Source: Mantamonas sphyraenae | Lineage: Eukaryota; CRuMs; Mantamonadidae | DNA: 64,000 nt | Assembly: GCA_026936335.1 (NCBI GenBank) | Contig: JAPMXV010000001.1 | Span: 372,001-436,000, forward strand | Direction of reading: 5' to 3' | In this document: positions 21,109 through 32,809 of the stretch, in pieces | How the letters are laid out: every line of letters begins with the position of its first letter | Numbering within the stretch: position 1 is the stretch's first letter | Notes under the pieces: model-generated | Database searches by the model: none | Told to the model about the DNA's origin: nothing | What the model saw: only the letters and a program-made list of their open reading frames with translations | Made by a program: the position numbers and the translations under genes

Positions 21109-23849
21109 ATGTCATCGTCCTCCAGCTCCTCCAACGACGACTCGGAGTACGTCAACATGGACGACATTAGCTCGTGGTCGCGCATTGTGCCGCTGCGCGA
21201 CATGCCCTTGTACGCACTCGATTTGGGAGAACCGCGGCACGTCGATTACCTGCTCTTTGCCGAGTTTGACATCGACAAGGGCTCCATCCTCAAGTACCAG
21301 TATCCAGAAGAGACTGGGGTAGACGAACAAGAACTGGCAGAACTCATGCTTCCAGATGGCGCCCACAATCGGGAGAACGACTGGACCACGTTTTTCCTCA
21401 ATCGGGACGCCGAAACAAACGCCGTCAACACAGCCAAGGAGATGGAAAAGGCCATGGTTCGTTGTCGCCCTGAACTCCACGTGCAATGTCGAGTGTGCGC
21501 ATGTCGTCCAGCTCTCGTGCACATCCGCCTCCCGTCCATACTGCACCCGAGGTCAACCCTCCCAGAAAAGGGCCCCTGACACACCCTTCCCTCCCGCTCG
21601 CCACAGCAACAGGACAAAGACAGCGGCACCAAACCCAAACGACGCGAGGAGATCGTCGAAGCCTTTGTGTACCAGGTTGGTTCACACGTGTTGGCATGCT
21701 CTGTCGTGGCCAGAAGCGCAACCTGTACCCACGCTCACGCCATTTCACGTCCCTTGCCCTGCCGCCTGCTCACAGTGTGAGGATTCCAGCAAAGGCTGGG
21801 AGTTGCTCAGCGACGAGCGCAAGTTTATCTTTTTCCACCCGACGCGCTTGTTCATCCGCAACAAGGACAAAACCGATTTCAAAGTAATGTGCGTTGAGCG
21901 GGTTTTGGCCTTCAGGCTCCTCCGCCGGCGAGAGCCTGTCTATTCGCAAAGGAGGGGGCGAGGGCAGGAGAGAAGAGGCACAGATAGAGAGAGAGTGTGT
22001 GTGTGCGCACGCGCGCGTGTCCGTGAGAAGGTCGTGACACCGGTGACTGACACCTGGGTGTGTGCGTAGTGAACGACACGACCAGCTGCAGTACACCGTG
22101 CTTGGGGAAAACTTTGCGTGCGTGTTTGATGAAGAAGGGGTGGCCATCGGCCTGCGCTTCCTCACCGAAGAGGATAGCCTGCGATTCGAGGAGTATGAAA
22201 AGGTGTTCCGTGACCCAGAGGCGTCGGAAGAACGGTGGGGGCATCTGGTGACCAAGATGCACCTCATCAAAGCCAAACCCATGCTGTACTGCCTCAACCT
22301 GGTGAAAACCAAGCTGGACAGCAGTGTGCGGCGTGGTGCACGCGTCAAAGCCATGGCCGTGTGCACACGTTCGCAGTACTATCACATCTTCCGGCCGCTC
22401 CTCGTGTTGGGTTTGAACAAGTTCTTCGACCGCGACGACATTGGCATTCTGGAAGAGCTGTACGAAAGCATCAACGCCATGGACCTCAGTGGCTTCCCTC
22501 ACTACCCACTGGCACGCCGCATTGCATACCGCACAACCGACACCGCGCCGCCAGATTTCATTGCACACATCCGCTACACAGGCGCGAAACTCAGCGTCAA
22601 GGTACCACAGGCCATGCTTCCAGACGAAGTGGGTGACGGCTCCATCATCGAGCTCGAAAAGGTGTTTAAAGAGCAAATCATGACCATCTACAACGCGCTA
22701 CTGCAGCAGAAGCGCATTCTGATCCTCGGATACAGCCGGGCGGCCCAGGAGGTGTGCACGTACACCATCTCATGCATCTACATGGTTATCCCCACACTGC
22801 GGGGCTTCCTCAAGCGGTGCTACCCGTATGCCAATCTTGTGATGCTGGATTTTCTGAGCACGCCAGGGTACATTGCGGGCGTGACGAATTCCATTTTCGA
22901 GGAGCACAAGGAGTGGTGGGATGTGCTTTGCGACATCAACACGGGCAAGGTGGTGCTGGCTGAGCGTGTGAGCAAGGAGGTGCCCGTGAAGGACCAGCAG
23001 CCCGTGGCTCTGAATCCGCTGGACGCCGCATTCTACAAACACCTCAGCGCGTGTTTGGAGTCAAACAATGCGGCGGATGAGAAGCGCGTGCGCTCGTTGT
23101 TCAAGGACTACACCCAGCAGATGGTCGACGTGGCTTTTGGTGACTACACGTTCGTCAACGCAGAGGAAAGGGCCACGCTGACCGAGGGCCTTCAGGAGCG
23201 CATCACCAAGTTCACCATCACCGACATGTATGCCAACTACACGCTGGACAGGGAGAACCGCAAGATCACAAGCAAACTGAAGTTGGAAACGCTGGGTGAC
23301 AATGTGCAGAAGTTGCGCACCCAAGACGACCTGTCCCTGGACCAGGTGCGCAAGTTTTACCAGGAGTTTGTGTCGTTTGTGCGCACAGAAGACGAAATTG
23401 TGGAGTTTTTGGGCTTTCTGCCTGAATCGCAGGGCGGACTGTACCCCGTGGCCACAGGGTTGTTTTCGTCCGACCCGAGTGTGCGCGACGCGACGGTGAC
23501 GCTGCTGAAGCGCATCGACACGATTCGCATGGGCACGGCAGCCATCAACCAGATGAACTTTTTCCTGGTGCTTGCGTACGATAGGCACGTGCGCGAGATG
23601 CTTCTTGTAGAAGAGGCAACGGGTGAGGAACAGCCAATTGCCGAGGAAGCCGAAATGCAAGAAGCACAGCAGGAGCACACTTGGGCCTCGTCTGACGAGG
23701 CAGTGCAAGAGACAGAGACGCCTAGGCGCAAGAAGCGTTCCGAGAGTGGGATCAATGGGGCGCGCAGTCTCTTCAAGAAGGACAGCAGCGACGACTTGGT
23801 GACCGAGGTGCACAAGAGGCGAATGACCATCGAGCGATCGTACAGGTAG
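21109..23849 (+). CDS. Afi1/Mesa-type DENN domain protein
   Basis: Relative of yeast Afi1 and its DENN-family kin, which bind an Arf GTPase and help stabilise the polarity axis during vesicle traffic. Exons 21109-21456, 21607-21675, 21776-21888 and 22070-23849 join in phase (donor GTGCGT after 21888) to give 769 residues. The N-terminal Afi1 docking domain shows 'HVDYLLFAEFDIDKGSILK' and 'DWTTFFLNRD'. The stabilisation-of-polarity-axis/DENN region shows 'QQKRILILGYSRAAQEVCTY', 'LDFLSTPGYIAGVTNSIFEE' and 'WWDVLCDINTGKV', all hallmark blocks. The tail is acidic then basic. The Met at 21109 starts just before the conserved region. Its stop is 15 bp from the stop of the convergent LRR-BTB gene. 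Family assignment is firm; the exact GTPase partner is unknown. Confidence 0.87.
21985..22020. repeat. Alternating purine-pyrimidine tract in an intron
   Basis: An (AG)n run passes into (GT)n and then alternating (GC) and (AC) steps inside the third intron of the DENN gene. Such tracts are known to be Z-DNA-prone; no function is implied by the sequence alone. Confidence 0.7.
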
Positions 23850-23864
23850 GCAGCGGGTTGTCAG

Positions 23865-26800
23865 TCATTCATTGGTGTGTGCGGCGCCGAGAAGGTGAAC
23901 TTCCACGGTTAGCGAGTCGTCCTCAATGAAGCCAGCCGTCGTGTAGCACTCGGAGAAGAGTTTGAACTTGTGGAGGCCCCAATCCTTGTCGGGCTCAAAC
24001 GCGTGTTTGAACGCCTTGATCTCGGAGCGCGCATACCCTCCTGGGCCAAAGTCGCTCAAGGAGTTGTCCTTGTGATTGACAATCTTGAGGGCAAAGTGGA
24101 CGGTGCGAGTCTTGCGTGCGTTGGCAGAGCCAAGGTACAGGGAGATGTAGCCCTTGGAGGTGTCCGAATCCGGCTGAACTATGCGTACGTTGAGTGTCCA
24201 GCAAGTGCCATCTGCAATCTGAAAGACCTCACTCTGGCGGAAGGAGGTAGTGTGCTTGAGATCGGTAATCCGCCAGCGCCATACTTCGCAACGGTCGGTG
24301 TGGCCAGAATCAATACACTTGGCGGGTGTTACCTTGTCCGGCACCTTGAATCCAATGCGGGGCACCAGACGCTGCACGCTGAGCTCAGTCTGTGCCTCTT
24401 CCTCGCTGGTCATTGCGTGCGGAACGCAGTGAGAGCGGTAGGCCTCGAGAACCAACTCGGCAGGAACGATCCCTGATGGCTCCACAATGGAGAACAACTC
24501 CACGGGGCTCATTTGCGGGAAACGGATGTGCGGTAGCAGGCGCCGAATTCGAGCACGCAGGGCTTGGCGGAAGTGAATGCTTCGTACAGCTTGGCGTTCT
24601 TCATCCTCCTCGGCCACGTGCTCCTCCTCCAACATGTGGATGCGCTTGCGAAGTTCATCCTTCTGCTGTTGAACCAACGAGGAGGAGGAGGCAGACGACG
24701 AGGACGACGAGGACGACGAGGATGACGAGGCCGCTGCAAGATCTTCTTGCTGGTATTGCGTTGACGGGGAGGAGGAGGAGGAGGCCATCGCATGGGTGGA
24801 TGAGCTGGTAGAGGCACTTCCGCGTGTGCTGCTGGTACCCCCATGGGTATGGCGAGAGTCCTGCAACAGTCGCTTGGTGCCCCACTCGATGACAAAGTCA
24901 AACAGCTTGATCTCTTTGACGTTCAACTTGTCGTTGCAGATGATGGCCTCGACAAGCTCCTCAGAGAGACCCATGGCACTCTTTTGTCCGGCCTGACCGA
25001 GAATGCGGTCTGCATGGCGGCAGACAAAGTCAAAAACGGTGTCATAGAGGCGCTCGGTGCCCACAATGCGTGGAGTGACGTGCTGGAGGACGTCGCATGC
25101 GTTTTGGATGCTCGTGTGGGTTCGGAGAAAGGCGACGCAAAGATCGGTACCGTGGCCAAACAGGTACTGGTCCAGGGCCAGGTACAATTCGCACAAACAG
25201 CTGCACAGATGCAAACTCAGCTTTCCCGTGTACACGTACAAAAGCAGCTGGCGGAACACATAGGCGGAGATGTTGGGCACCTTGATTTCGCCTGTCTGCC
25301 CTTCGCTCCAGCCGCCGCCCTGCAGCGGAGGTGGAGAGGAGGAAGAGGAAGAGGAAGATGCAGACGACATCGACGCCTCCGGCTCAGGGGAACCAGACTG
25401 ATGTGGCTGGTCAGACTCTGCGCCTTGTTGCAGACCGAGCATGGAGGCAAAGACCTCGCTGCGTGCACAGAGTACAGCACGGTGAGCAGGTATGCGCTCG
25501 ACCTGCTCGGGATCGTCCATGTCTACAGGTTGCCCTGCATAGAAGACACCTCCGTGCTTTGCGACAATAAAAACAACGTCTGGAGGATCCATGCGCGTGA
25601 CGATCCGCTGCTCAGACAGCAACGGATTGGAGGGATGATTGGAGGAGGACTCGCTGCCGAGAGCGTTGACAATGATGCTATCGGAGGAGGTTGCGTCGTC
25701 GCCGGGTGCATCCCCGTATGGAAACAAGTCGTCCGTGGTTTGAACTCGCTGTCCACAGGCATAGAACTTGGGGCGGCTCTGCTGAGGCGGCTGGGTACTC
25801 TTGATGCCAAATCGAGCCACAGGGGCCTTGTTGGCGGATGTGCTGACGAGCACAGGGGAGGAGGACAGACTCTTTCGCAATCGAGACCGCCTTTTGGGCG
25901 ATAGCGACGAAGGAGGCATGTCGGAGGAGATGGATGAGGAAGAAACGAGATCCAGGTGATCGGATGAGGTGCGGGGAAGAGCGGATGGGGCGCTGTCGAG
26001 CGAGTGGCGTGTGGAGACATCGAGGCCACGGCGGGCGGTCACGGATCGCATAGTGCCGCCGTTCCAGGAGGTGGAGACAGAGCGAGGGAGAGGGCTGCGG
26101 GCGGTGTGTGGGCGCGGTGGAGTGGCGTTGGGACTGCGAGACAGAGCTGTGCCGAGGGACGGGTTGCTTGTGCGAGCGGCCTGTTCGACCGCAGACTCTG
26201 TGTGCCTCCTGCCCTCGAGCACGATGACAGGCTGCGACAACCCTTGCTGTTTGTCTTGTGGAGCATTCGTAGTCGAGTGGCTGTACAATCCGCTATCGCT
26301 GTGGTAGCGGGATGTGCGTGACTTGAGGACTGTGCTGCTGGCAACCTCACCTTCTGCGTCTGTGTGTGCTTCCTGTTGGGCGCCTGTGTCTGTGCCATCC
26401 TGTTGTTCATCTGCATCGGGTGTGTGAAGCCGAAATGTGAAGCTTCCCTGTCGTGTATCGCCACTCTGGCGACGCTGAGGCCGTGCGGATCGGCGAGAGC
26501 GACGCCTGCCGCTGCGGGTCCTGTTTTGCGAACCACGGGCGCGCACTTGAAGGTCGGGCACATTGACTACGAGTGGCTCTTCCGGGCCCTCATTGTCCCG
26601 TGGCCTGAGTTCATCGAAATCGACGGCGACGTTTGCCTCCAGGAAGTTTACCTCTAGGACATTGTCGAGATCTGCGATTCGTCCCATACGACGCATCATG
26701 TTGTCTTCTTGTTCTTGGAGGTGCAGTCGAAAGCGTGCAAAGCTCTCGAGATCCTGCTGGCGCATCAGGCGCATGCCATCTTGGTCTTCGTCGCGGTCCT

Positions 26801-27036
26801 CGTCGTCGTCCAAGGCACCGAGCAGCACCACATCGTCGTGGACATCTTGATCAAAGAGCTGGCCACGCATCAAATCCAGCATGTGCGCGTCGACGTCGTT
26901 CAGGTCCAGCTCTCCCTGTAATTCCAGCTGAGCAAGGGCACGCGCTCCTGGATCATCGTCGGCTTCACGATCCTCCTCGTCCAAGTCACCTTCCTCCTCG
27001 TCCTCATCATCGTGCTCATCTTCATCTTCATCGTCG

Positions 27037-27080
<44 letters not shown>

Positions 27081-29117
27081 GTTGTCTGGTGACGAGGCAA
27101 ACTGATAGCGCAGCATGCCCTCACGAGTTTCATCGTCCATACCCCAAGCCTGGCGTACATGAAAGCGAGCTGCATGTCGCATGGCGAGGTTGCGTTCGTG
27201 CTGGACGGCCATGTCGTCGTGATCGTTGCGGCGGTGTCGCAGATAGTTTGCACGCAGTCGCGTGCGGTAGCCACCACGTGCAGTGCTGGAGACATCGTCA
27301 TCGTCATCGTCATCGTCATCCTCATCGTCGTCAACGTCCTCCCTGCTGCTGTCACGGTCATCTTCCTCCTCCTCCTCCTCTTCCTCGTCGTCGTCGTCGT
27401 TGCAAATGGAGGTGTCCAGGTCGGTGGGTTTGGACACGATGGAATGGGCGTCGTCGTCATCAATGTCGGCATTGTCATCTTCGTCGTCGTCATGGATGAT
27501 GTCGTCGTTGCTGAGCTCCAACGGGTGGCGGTGGGGGTTGCTGAGGCCGGCGAGGCGATGTTGCAGCTGAGCGTTCATCTCTTGCAAGCGGCTTTGACGA
27601 GCCGCGGACTGCATGTGCCTTTGCTTGAGACGCGTATACTCGAGCTCCAGCCGGCCAACCTCATCACTGGCACGTGTGTGCGGCTCTGGATCCATTTCAG
27701 AGCGGGAGTCGTCCATCTCGGGCTCGTCGTCGTCGTTTCGCTCGGCAATTGTATAGGCCTGCTGAGCAAGCCGAACTTTGGACATGGCTTTGAGACGGTC
27801 CAAAAAACACGAGTGTAGCAGCTCCTCGCTAGCGGAGAGGAGGTCGAGGTCGGGTTCACTCGATTCGTCGTCGTTCTCATCGTCGTCGCCGTCGTAGGAG
27901 AGGGATGCAACATGCCTGTGCACACCCATGCCCCCGAGGGTGACTTGAGGCAGCTCGTCGCGCTGAAAGGCCCGCCGTGTGCGATCCCAGTCGTCTGATT
28001 TCCGCAGGGTGTTTGTCAGCAGACGGTCGGTGTTTGTGAAGAGGGAGCGAGAGCTGGGGCTCATCGAAGTTGGCATGGAATGACCATGGATGGCATTGGT
28101 GGAGGAGGTGGTGGAGGAGGTGGTAGCTGTGGTGGTGCTATGACGTTGTGTGTCTGCGACCGACTCTGCTTCGTCGTCGCCTTCGGCAGCAAGCTCATCG
28201 ATGTCGTCGCTGAGCACAGAGTTTAGGTGGTTGGAGGTGGATGTGGTGAATACACGTTGGTGGGTGTCCAGCTGTGTCGGGTACGTGGCATCTGTGTTGG
28301 GGGAGTCGTGGATGGTTGTGTCGTTGCTGCGTTGGGTACGCTCTGGATACTCCTGGGAACTCATAACCTGGACTGTTTCCGTTTCCTGTGCCCAGTTGGA
28401 GACATCCGAGTGGTTTTGGGCGTGGTGTGAACGCTGGTTGGTGCGTGTGGCGTTGCGTTTCCTGCGCCAGCGCCTGCCCGAGCTGCGGCGCTCAACGGCG
28501 TGTGCTATGAGCTGGCGCCCACGTTCCGAGATGTAGTTCTCGTCCAGGTGGATGTTGAGAGGCGATTTGAACGCGTGCAGGTTTGCTGCGATGTACTCTG
28601 CGCCTTCATCGTCGATTTGGTTGCCCCGCAGAAACAAGTCGGTGAGTTGGGTGTGGTCGGGACGCAACTCTTCGCACAGCGCCACCAAGCCTGTGTTGCT
28701 GATCAGATTCTGGTTAAGTCGCAACTCCTGCAACATTTCGCACTCGTATAGCCTTTCGGCGAGCTTCTGTGCACCGTAGTCACCTGCAGACGGGCAAAAA
28801 CGGAGAAGGAAATCACGCACGAGTGAGCGTTTCAACGGCTGGCCTGCAAAAATCCGCCGGCTCTTCTTACCTATTGTGTTTGCGTTGAGATCCAGGATGA
28901 CCAAGTGATGCATGAGACTTGCCAAAAGCATGGCGCCTGTGCTGCTGATGAGATTCTCTGCAAGAAAGAGCTTGGATATGGTGGGGCGTACGCTGTGGCA
29001 GGCGAGGACGAGTTCCTGCACGCCCTGGTCGTCGATGTCAAAGCCGTTCAGATGCAACTCGCTAATGCGTGGATCTTCTTGGAGCTGCTCGACCACGGCA
29101 GCCAATAGCTCATTCAT
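23865..29117 (-). CDS. LRR-acidic-BTB-BACK-MATH protein, 1,721 residues
   Basis: Probable cullin-3 substrate adaptor, inferred from the BTB-BACK-MATH combination. Exons are 29117-28871 and 28783-23865; the 87-nt intron has GTAAG and CAG ends, and removing it restores a regular LRR ('NANTIGDYGAQKLAERL'). Ribonuclease-inhibitor-like leucine-rich repeats occupy about residues 1-190. A Ser/Thr-rich region follows, then long Asp/Glu tracts at about 550-850. Ser- and Arg-rich sequence leads to a BTB domain at about 1,145-1,290 ('IPAHRAVLCARSEVFASML' and 'QLLLYVYTGKL'). BACK follows to about 1,560, interrupted by a Ser-rich insert. A MATH domain at about 1,585-1,715 closes the protein ('CEVWRWRITDL', 'YISLYLGSA', 'DWGLHKFKLFSE', 'FIEDDSLTVEVHLLG'). 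The whole length is one open frame apart from the intron, so I call one gene; a two-gene split is possible but needs splice evidence. Its start overlaps the end of the upstream gene by 8 nt. Confidence 0.78.
27010..27081. repeat. Trinucleotide (GTC/TCG)n tract encoding polyaspartate
   Basis: Near-perfect trinucleotide repeats code for a long Asp run in the LRR-BTB protein on the minus strand. Shorter related tracts lie at about 27295-27420. Confidence 0.9.
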
Positions 29118-30173
29118 TGGAGGTGTACTCGCGAGGCAAAACGTTTGCCTCGACCAGGGCATCGTAGATGGTGCCCAGGGACGGTGCATACCAGCGTGGC
29201 ACGCTATGGTCGTCCCATGTGAGGGCATCCTTGTACGAGTCGACACCCGAGCCGACCAAGAGCCCGTCGACGCCACAGGAGCGACCAAACTCAATGTCGT
29301 GATCCTTGTCGCCGACCATAAGGGTTTTGGACGGCTCCATGGCAAATCTGTGGGATGGGGGCGGGAGGAGTGGCAGGTGTAAGGTGGGGTCAGGCCAAGT
29401 TGGTGAACGACGTGCTGCCAAGAGATGTGAGCGACGCACTTATCGAGGATGTGCTCCATCATGAACGGAGTGGGTTTGCCAATGGTGGCAAAGGTGCGCG
29501 GGGCAAAGGCACACTCCATGGATGCGACGATGCTACCTCCGCCGGGAAGCAGGTAGTCGCCGGCTGGGTAGGTGTTGTCGCGGTTGGTACAGAGGAGCAG
29601 GAGATCGCGGCCTTTCTCCTGGGCCTTTTGCAGAGCCAGGAGGGCGTAAGAGGACTTGAAATAGGAAAAATAGCGGTCAAAGCCGATGACAACGACGCCA
29701 ATGTCCTCGTCAATGGGCTGGTCGAGCAGTTCGTTGGGCCCAGCGCCGTACTGCTCTTTGTGGTCTTCGCCTCCAACGACGACATAGCCAGCGGCTTCGA
29801 GTTCATCGACGAGACCCTGTTGACCCACGACATAGACCTTGAGAGAAGTGTCGACGCCGTGGGCATGGAGATAGGCGCCGACGGCATAGGAGCTGGTAAA
29901 CACTTGATCGACGTCAGCGTCCATGCCCTGAGCGAGGATTTTGTCGAGACAGGTAGCACGAGAGCGAGTGCTGTTGTTTGTGGCAAAGGCGACAGTTTTG
30001 CCTGCGCTGGCGAGGTAGTTGACAAGCGCGGCGGCGCCGGGGATGGGTTCGCTGCCACGCCACAGGACGCCGTCGCAGTCAAAGACAAAGTGGTCGTAGG
30101 CGTCGAGAAAGTCAAGGACAGCCTTTGTGTTGGAGGCGTCGAGGACGGTGATGTCTTGGGTGGTGAGAGACAT
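29110..30173 (-). CDS. HAD phosphatase, phosphoglycolate phosphatase-like
   Basis: Cytosolic HAD-superfamily enzyme of the phosphoglycolate/pyridoxal/4-nitrophenyl phosphatase group, which removes phosphate from small metabolites such as 2-phosphoglycolate. Exons 30173-29440 and 29347-29110 join in phase to encode 323 residues, a normal family length. Motif I is 'VFDCDGVLWRG' with both catalytic aspartates. The following 'ATNNSTRSR' is the typical motif II region. A cap domain follows. The motif III Lys region is 'IGKPTPFMM', and motif IV is 'MVGDKDHDIEFG'. Substrate cannot be assigned from sequence. The stop codon TGA at 29112-29110 lies inside the first codons of the next gene on the same strand. 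It is divergent from the LysM gene, with 65 bp between start codons. Confidence 0.9.
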
Positions 30174-30238
30174 GGTGGGAGGTGTTGGGGGATGCGGTGG
30201 TGGAGGCAGGGCAGGTTCTGGTCAGCAGCAAGAGCAGC
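30174..30238. promoter_or_regulatory. Short divergent promoter region, HAD phosphatase / LysM gene
   Basis: Only 65 bp separate the chosen start codons. The segment is G-rich on the plus strand with no TATA-like element. Either transcripts start inside each other or the LysM gene begins at the in-frame upstream Met. Confidence 0.35.
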
Positions 30239-31330
30239 ATGTTCTGGGGCGGCGGCAACGGGGCGGACAAGGGGGAGGACGAACAGTCACTGAACCAAGG
30301 GAAGCGCAACACGTATGGAAGCGCAGGGGAGAAACAGGAGGGGCAGGAAAGGCAGGAGACGAGGAAAAGTGAAAGCTGGGGCGAATGGTTGTCGTCGACG
30401 CTGTGGCCAGGGAGCAGCAGCAGCAGCAACAGCAACAGCAACAGTGATGAAAGCGATGCTTTCAAGTCCATTCTGACGGCTCAGGGCAAAGAGTCCACAG
30501 AGAGGACGCTGGCGACGGTGCGGCGGCCAGAGCGGAAGAAGCGAGCAGAAGCGGACGAGGAGCGTGTGCGTGCACAGGAGAGGGAGGCGGCGATGAAGTC
30601 TCTGGAGGAGTCTGGCGAGCCATTGTACTATACGTACGTGGTCGAGGACGGGGACACGTTGCAGGGGATTGCGCTGAAGCACAACGTGACGGTGAACGAC
30701 CTGAAACGGAGCAACAATCTGTACGGCAGCGAGCTGTTCCAGAGTGAGCTGATCATTCCGCTGTCAGCAGACCACCCGAACTATGCGGCGACATTCGAGG
30801 CGCAACGAAGGGAGCAACTGCGGAAGCGTTTCGTGCAGGAACAGGAAGAGGCGAGCGAAGAGTAGGTTTTTGGCACTGGGTGGGGGGCTGTGCAAGGAGT
30901 GGTTTGACGCGTGCTGACACGTGAATGGGGTGCACACTGGTGTTTGCATGCAACACGGGCACGTTTGTGTGTTGTTGGGTGTAGGGATGCGGAGCACTTT
31001 CTTTGCGAGGCACTGTACAATTACAAGGAGGCTGTGGAAGCGTTTCAACGCGCTTGCGTGAACGACCTGCGGCGGCTGAGCAAGCCAAGCTCGGCCGTTC
31101 TGAGAGACCGGAAGGAGATTGAGAGCGCGGCGGACAATGAGGATGAAGGGGACGGGACGCAGATGCTCAAGAGGCGCATGCGTGAGGAGAGTAGCGGCAG
31201 TGTTGGGGAGAGTGGGAAGCGGTCGTTGTCGACGTCGTCGTCGTCGCCATCTGCATCCACGTCGTCGCCCATGTCGTCTCAACGGGCCAACACGCCTAAA
31301 TTTTCCACGGACGACATGTTTGAGTTGTGA
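30239..31330 (+). CDS. LysM domain protein, LYSMD1/2-like
   Basis: Exons 30239-30861 and 30985-31330 join in phase to give 322 residues. A low-complexity N-terminus (Gly, Gln, Ser/Asn runs) leads to a charged helix. One LysM domain follows at about residues 130-180: 'YVVEDGDTLQGIALKHNVTV', then 'LKRSNNLYGSELFQSELIIP'. This is the intracellular eukaryotic LYSMD type, with no signal peptide. A charged segment and a Ser-rich tail follow. The function of LYSMD1/2 proteins is poorly known; TLDc-LysM relatives are linked to oxidative stress, but no TLDc domain is visible here. The Met at 30239 is preferred over the in-frame Met at 30182, because the latter would leave only 8 bp to the divergent neighbour. 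Confidence 0.78.
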
Positions 31331-31392
31331 GGAGGGATTTGGAAGCGTGGAGAAAGAGGGATCACATCGAGCCAACAATGTCTTTGTTAGTT

Positions 31393-32667
31393 TTACGAAA
31401 GGGAATCGATGAGCGACTTGCGCATGTCCTTGAGGATGTTTGTGGGCTGTGCATCCTCGAGCTTAAAGATGTGCTCGAGGACAGCAATCTCTGTGGAGGT
31501 TGTGTCGAGGCCGCAAAAGGCGGACCAGTCGTTGGCGACAATGCCCGAACCGAGCTGCTCAGAGCCTCGGTTGACGGTACCAGCCACGAGGGGCACCTGG
31601 AGAAGCTTGGAAAGCTCGTCGAGCTCCTCGACTGTGGTTTGAGGGTGGACAATTCCGCCGTTGTTGGTGAAGCGACAGTAGGTTCCGACGAGCGAGTTGC
31701 TCGCGATGCTGTGAGTACAGAATGGGTAGATGGGTAGGTTGGAGGTGGGTTTGGGTTGGTGAGAGTTAGTGGGCAGGCTGTGCGGCCGTGCGGCCGTGCA
31801 CGGAACGAGAGTTGGTTGTGTACACACCTCTGTTGAAAGACCTCGACGCCAAGGACGTCGGCTACGATCTCTTCTGTCTCCTGAGGGTGGAGAGAGGGTC
31901 ACAAAGAGGGAAAGACGGGCGGAGTGTGTGCAGTGTGAGCAGATGGACGAGGGTGAGGAGCAAGGGGGTGGGGAAGACGGAATCGGACGCATTTCGACGC
32001 ACCCTATCAAGGTCGGGATGGGACAACGCCACATAGTCGTTGCAGGCAATGCAGTTGCCGAGGGCAGAGAGGCGCTCTTCAACGCGCTGTAGGGAGAAAG
32101 GCGGTGTGCAGAACCAGAGGCACAAGCGGGGGTTGAGAGTGTTAGCCAATCTTTCCGTGAAAACGCAAGCAGGAAGGAGCCCTGCGTTCGGACGTGGCAG
32201 GAGGAGCACAGCGTGCATGGAGGCAGGTGAAACAGACCTGAACAACCACTTCGTCTGGAAGAGAGTTGCGAATGTGGAGCAACTCCTGGTCGCTGCAGGT
32301 GTTTGGCAGCAGGAGGCCGTTCTTGTTGCCTGGCCGGACCCGAGGCAAAGGGTTGGGTTAGCACAAGGTGCACACGCGAAGGATACAGGCAAGGCGGAAG
32401 CGAAGGTGAAGAAGCACGGGAGGAGAAGGGACGATGCTTGTTTGGGAGCGGGGTGGGAGGGCGCGACATACCGACACAGAGGTTGCCGACGAGAGCGGAA
32501 TCGGCGACGTCGGCATGGATGACGGGGATCTTGCTCTCGTCCAGCTCGTTCTCAAACACCGAGTAGAAGTTCTGCGAACCTCCATTGGCCACCAGACAGT
32601 AGCTGTTGGTAAGGAGGGAGAACACACCGATCTCGGAAGAGTTTTCGTACTCGCAACGAACTGCCAT
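31393..32667 (-). CDS. EIF6: Eukaryotic translation initiation factor 6
   Basis: eIF6 binds the 60S ribosomal subunit, is needed for its biogenesis, and prevents premature joining with 40S. Five exons, 32667-32472, 32329-32238, 32086-32003, 31880-31828 and 31708-31393, have fully consistent phases and encode 246 residues, against 245 in human. The pentein-fold signature is intact: '[20 protein letters not shown]', '[13 protein letters not shown]', '[15 protein letters not shown]', '[20 protein letters not shown]', '[20 protein letters not shown]', '[12 protein letters not shown]', '[15 protein letters not shown]', and the terminal 'SLIDSLS'. This is one of the most certain genes in the window and a good calibration of local intron structure. 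Donors include GTATGT, GTGCGT and GTGTGT. Confidence 0.98.
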   Translation of the reverse strand: MAVRCEYENSSEIGVFSLLTNSYCLVANGGSQNFYSVFENELDESKIPVIHADVADSALVGNLCVGMSRPPTPLPNKHRPFSSRASSPSLPPCLYPSRVHLVLTQPFASGPARQQERPPAAKHLQRPGVAPHSQLSSRRSGCSGLFHLPPCTLCSSCHVRTQGSFLLAFSRKDWLTLSTPACASGSAHRLSPYSALKSASLPSATALPATTMWRCPIPTLIGCVEMRPIPSSPPPCSSPSSICSHCTHSARLSLFVTLSPPSGDRRDRSRRPWRRGLSTEVCTQPTLVPCTAARPHSLPTNSHQPKPTSNLPIYPFCTHSIASNSLVGTYCRFTNNGGIVHPQTTVEELDELSKLLQVPLVAGTVNRGSEQLGSGIVANDWSAFCGLDTTSTEIAVLEHIFKLEDAQPTNILKDMRKSLIDSLS

Positions 32668-32809
32668 GGTGTTCTTGTGTGGATTTGGGTGGTTTGACCA
32701 GGGCTGGGCATTCTTCGAGGCATGGATGGTGCTGCCAGGTTGAGAGAAAAGAGAAAGCATGTGTCCCAGGTGAAGTGAGAGTTGGAATGGAGGGGGGGGG
32801 GTTCGGAGG
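32668..32809. promoter_or_regulatory. Divergent promoter region, EIF6 / NDUFA9
   Basis: 142 bp between divergent start codons, containing a run of nine Gs at about 32793-32801. Bidirectional promoter inferred from geometry. Confidence 0.35.

Noticed and set aside
21985-22020. Telomere-like or origin-like repeat
   Set aside because: It is a simple dinucleotide tract inside an intron, similar to the (TG)n tracts in the ORP introns; no telomeric unit is present.
23865-30173. One 2,102-residue fusion of HAD phosphatase with LRR-BTB
   Set aside because: The shared open frame passes through the phosphatase intron and then reads the second phosphatase exon in the wrong frame. Splicing gives a complete 323-residue phosphatase with motif IV, and the LRR protein has its own ATG.
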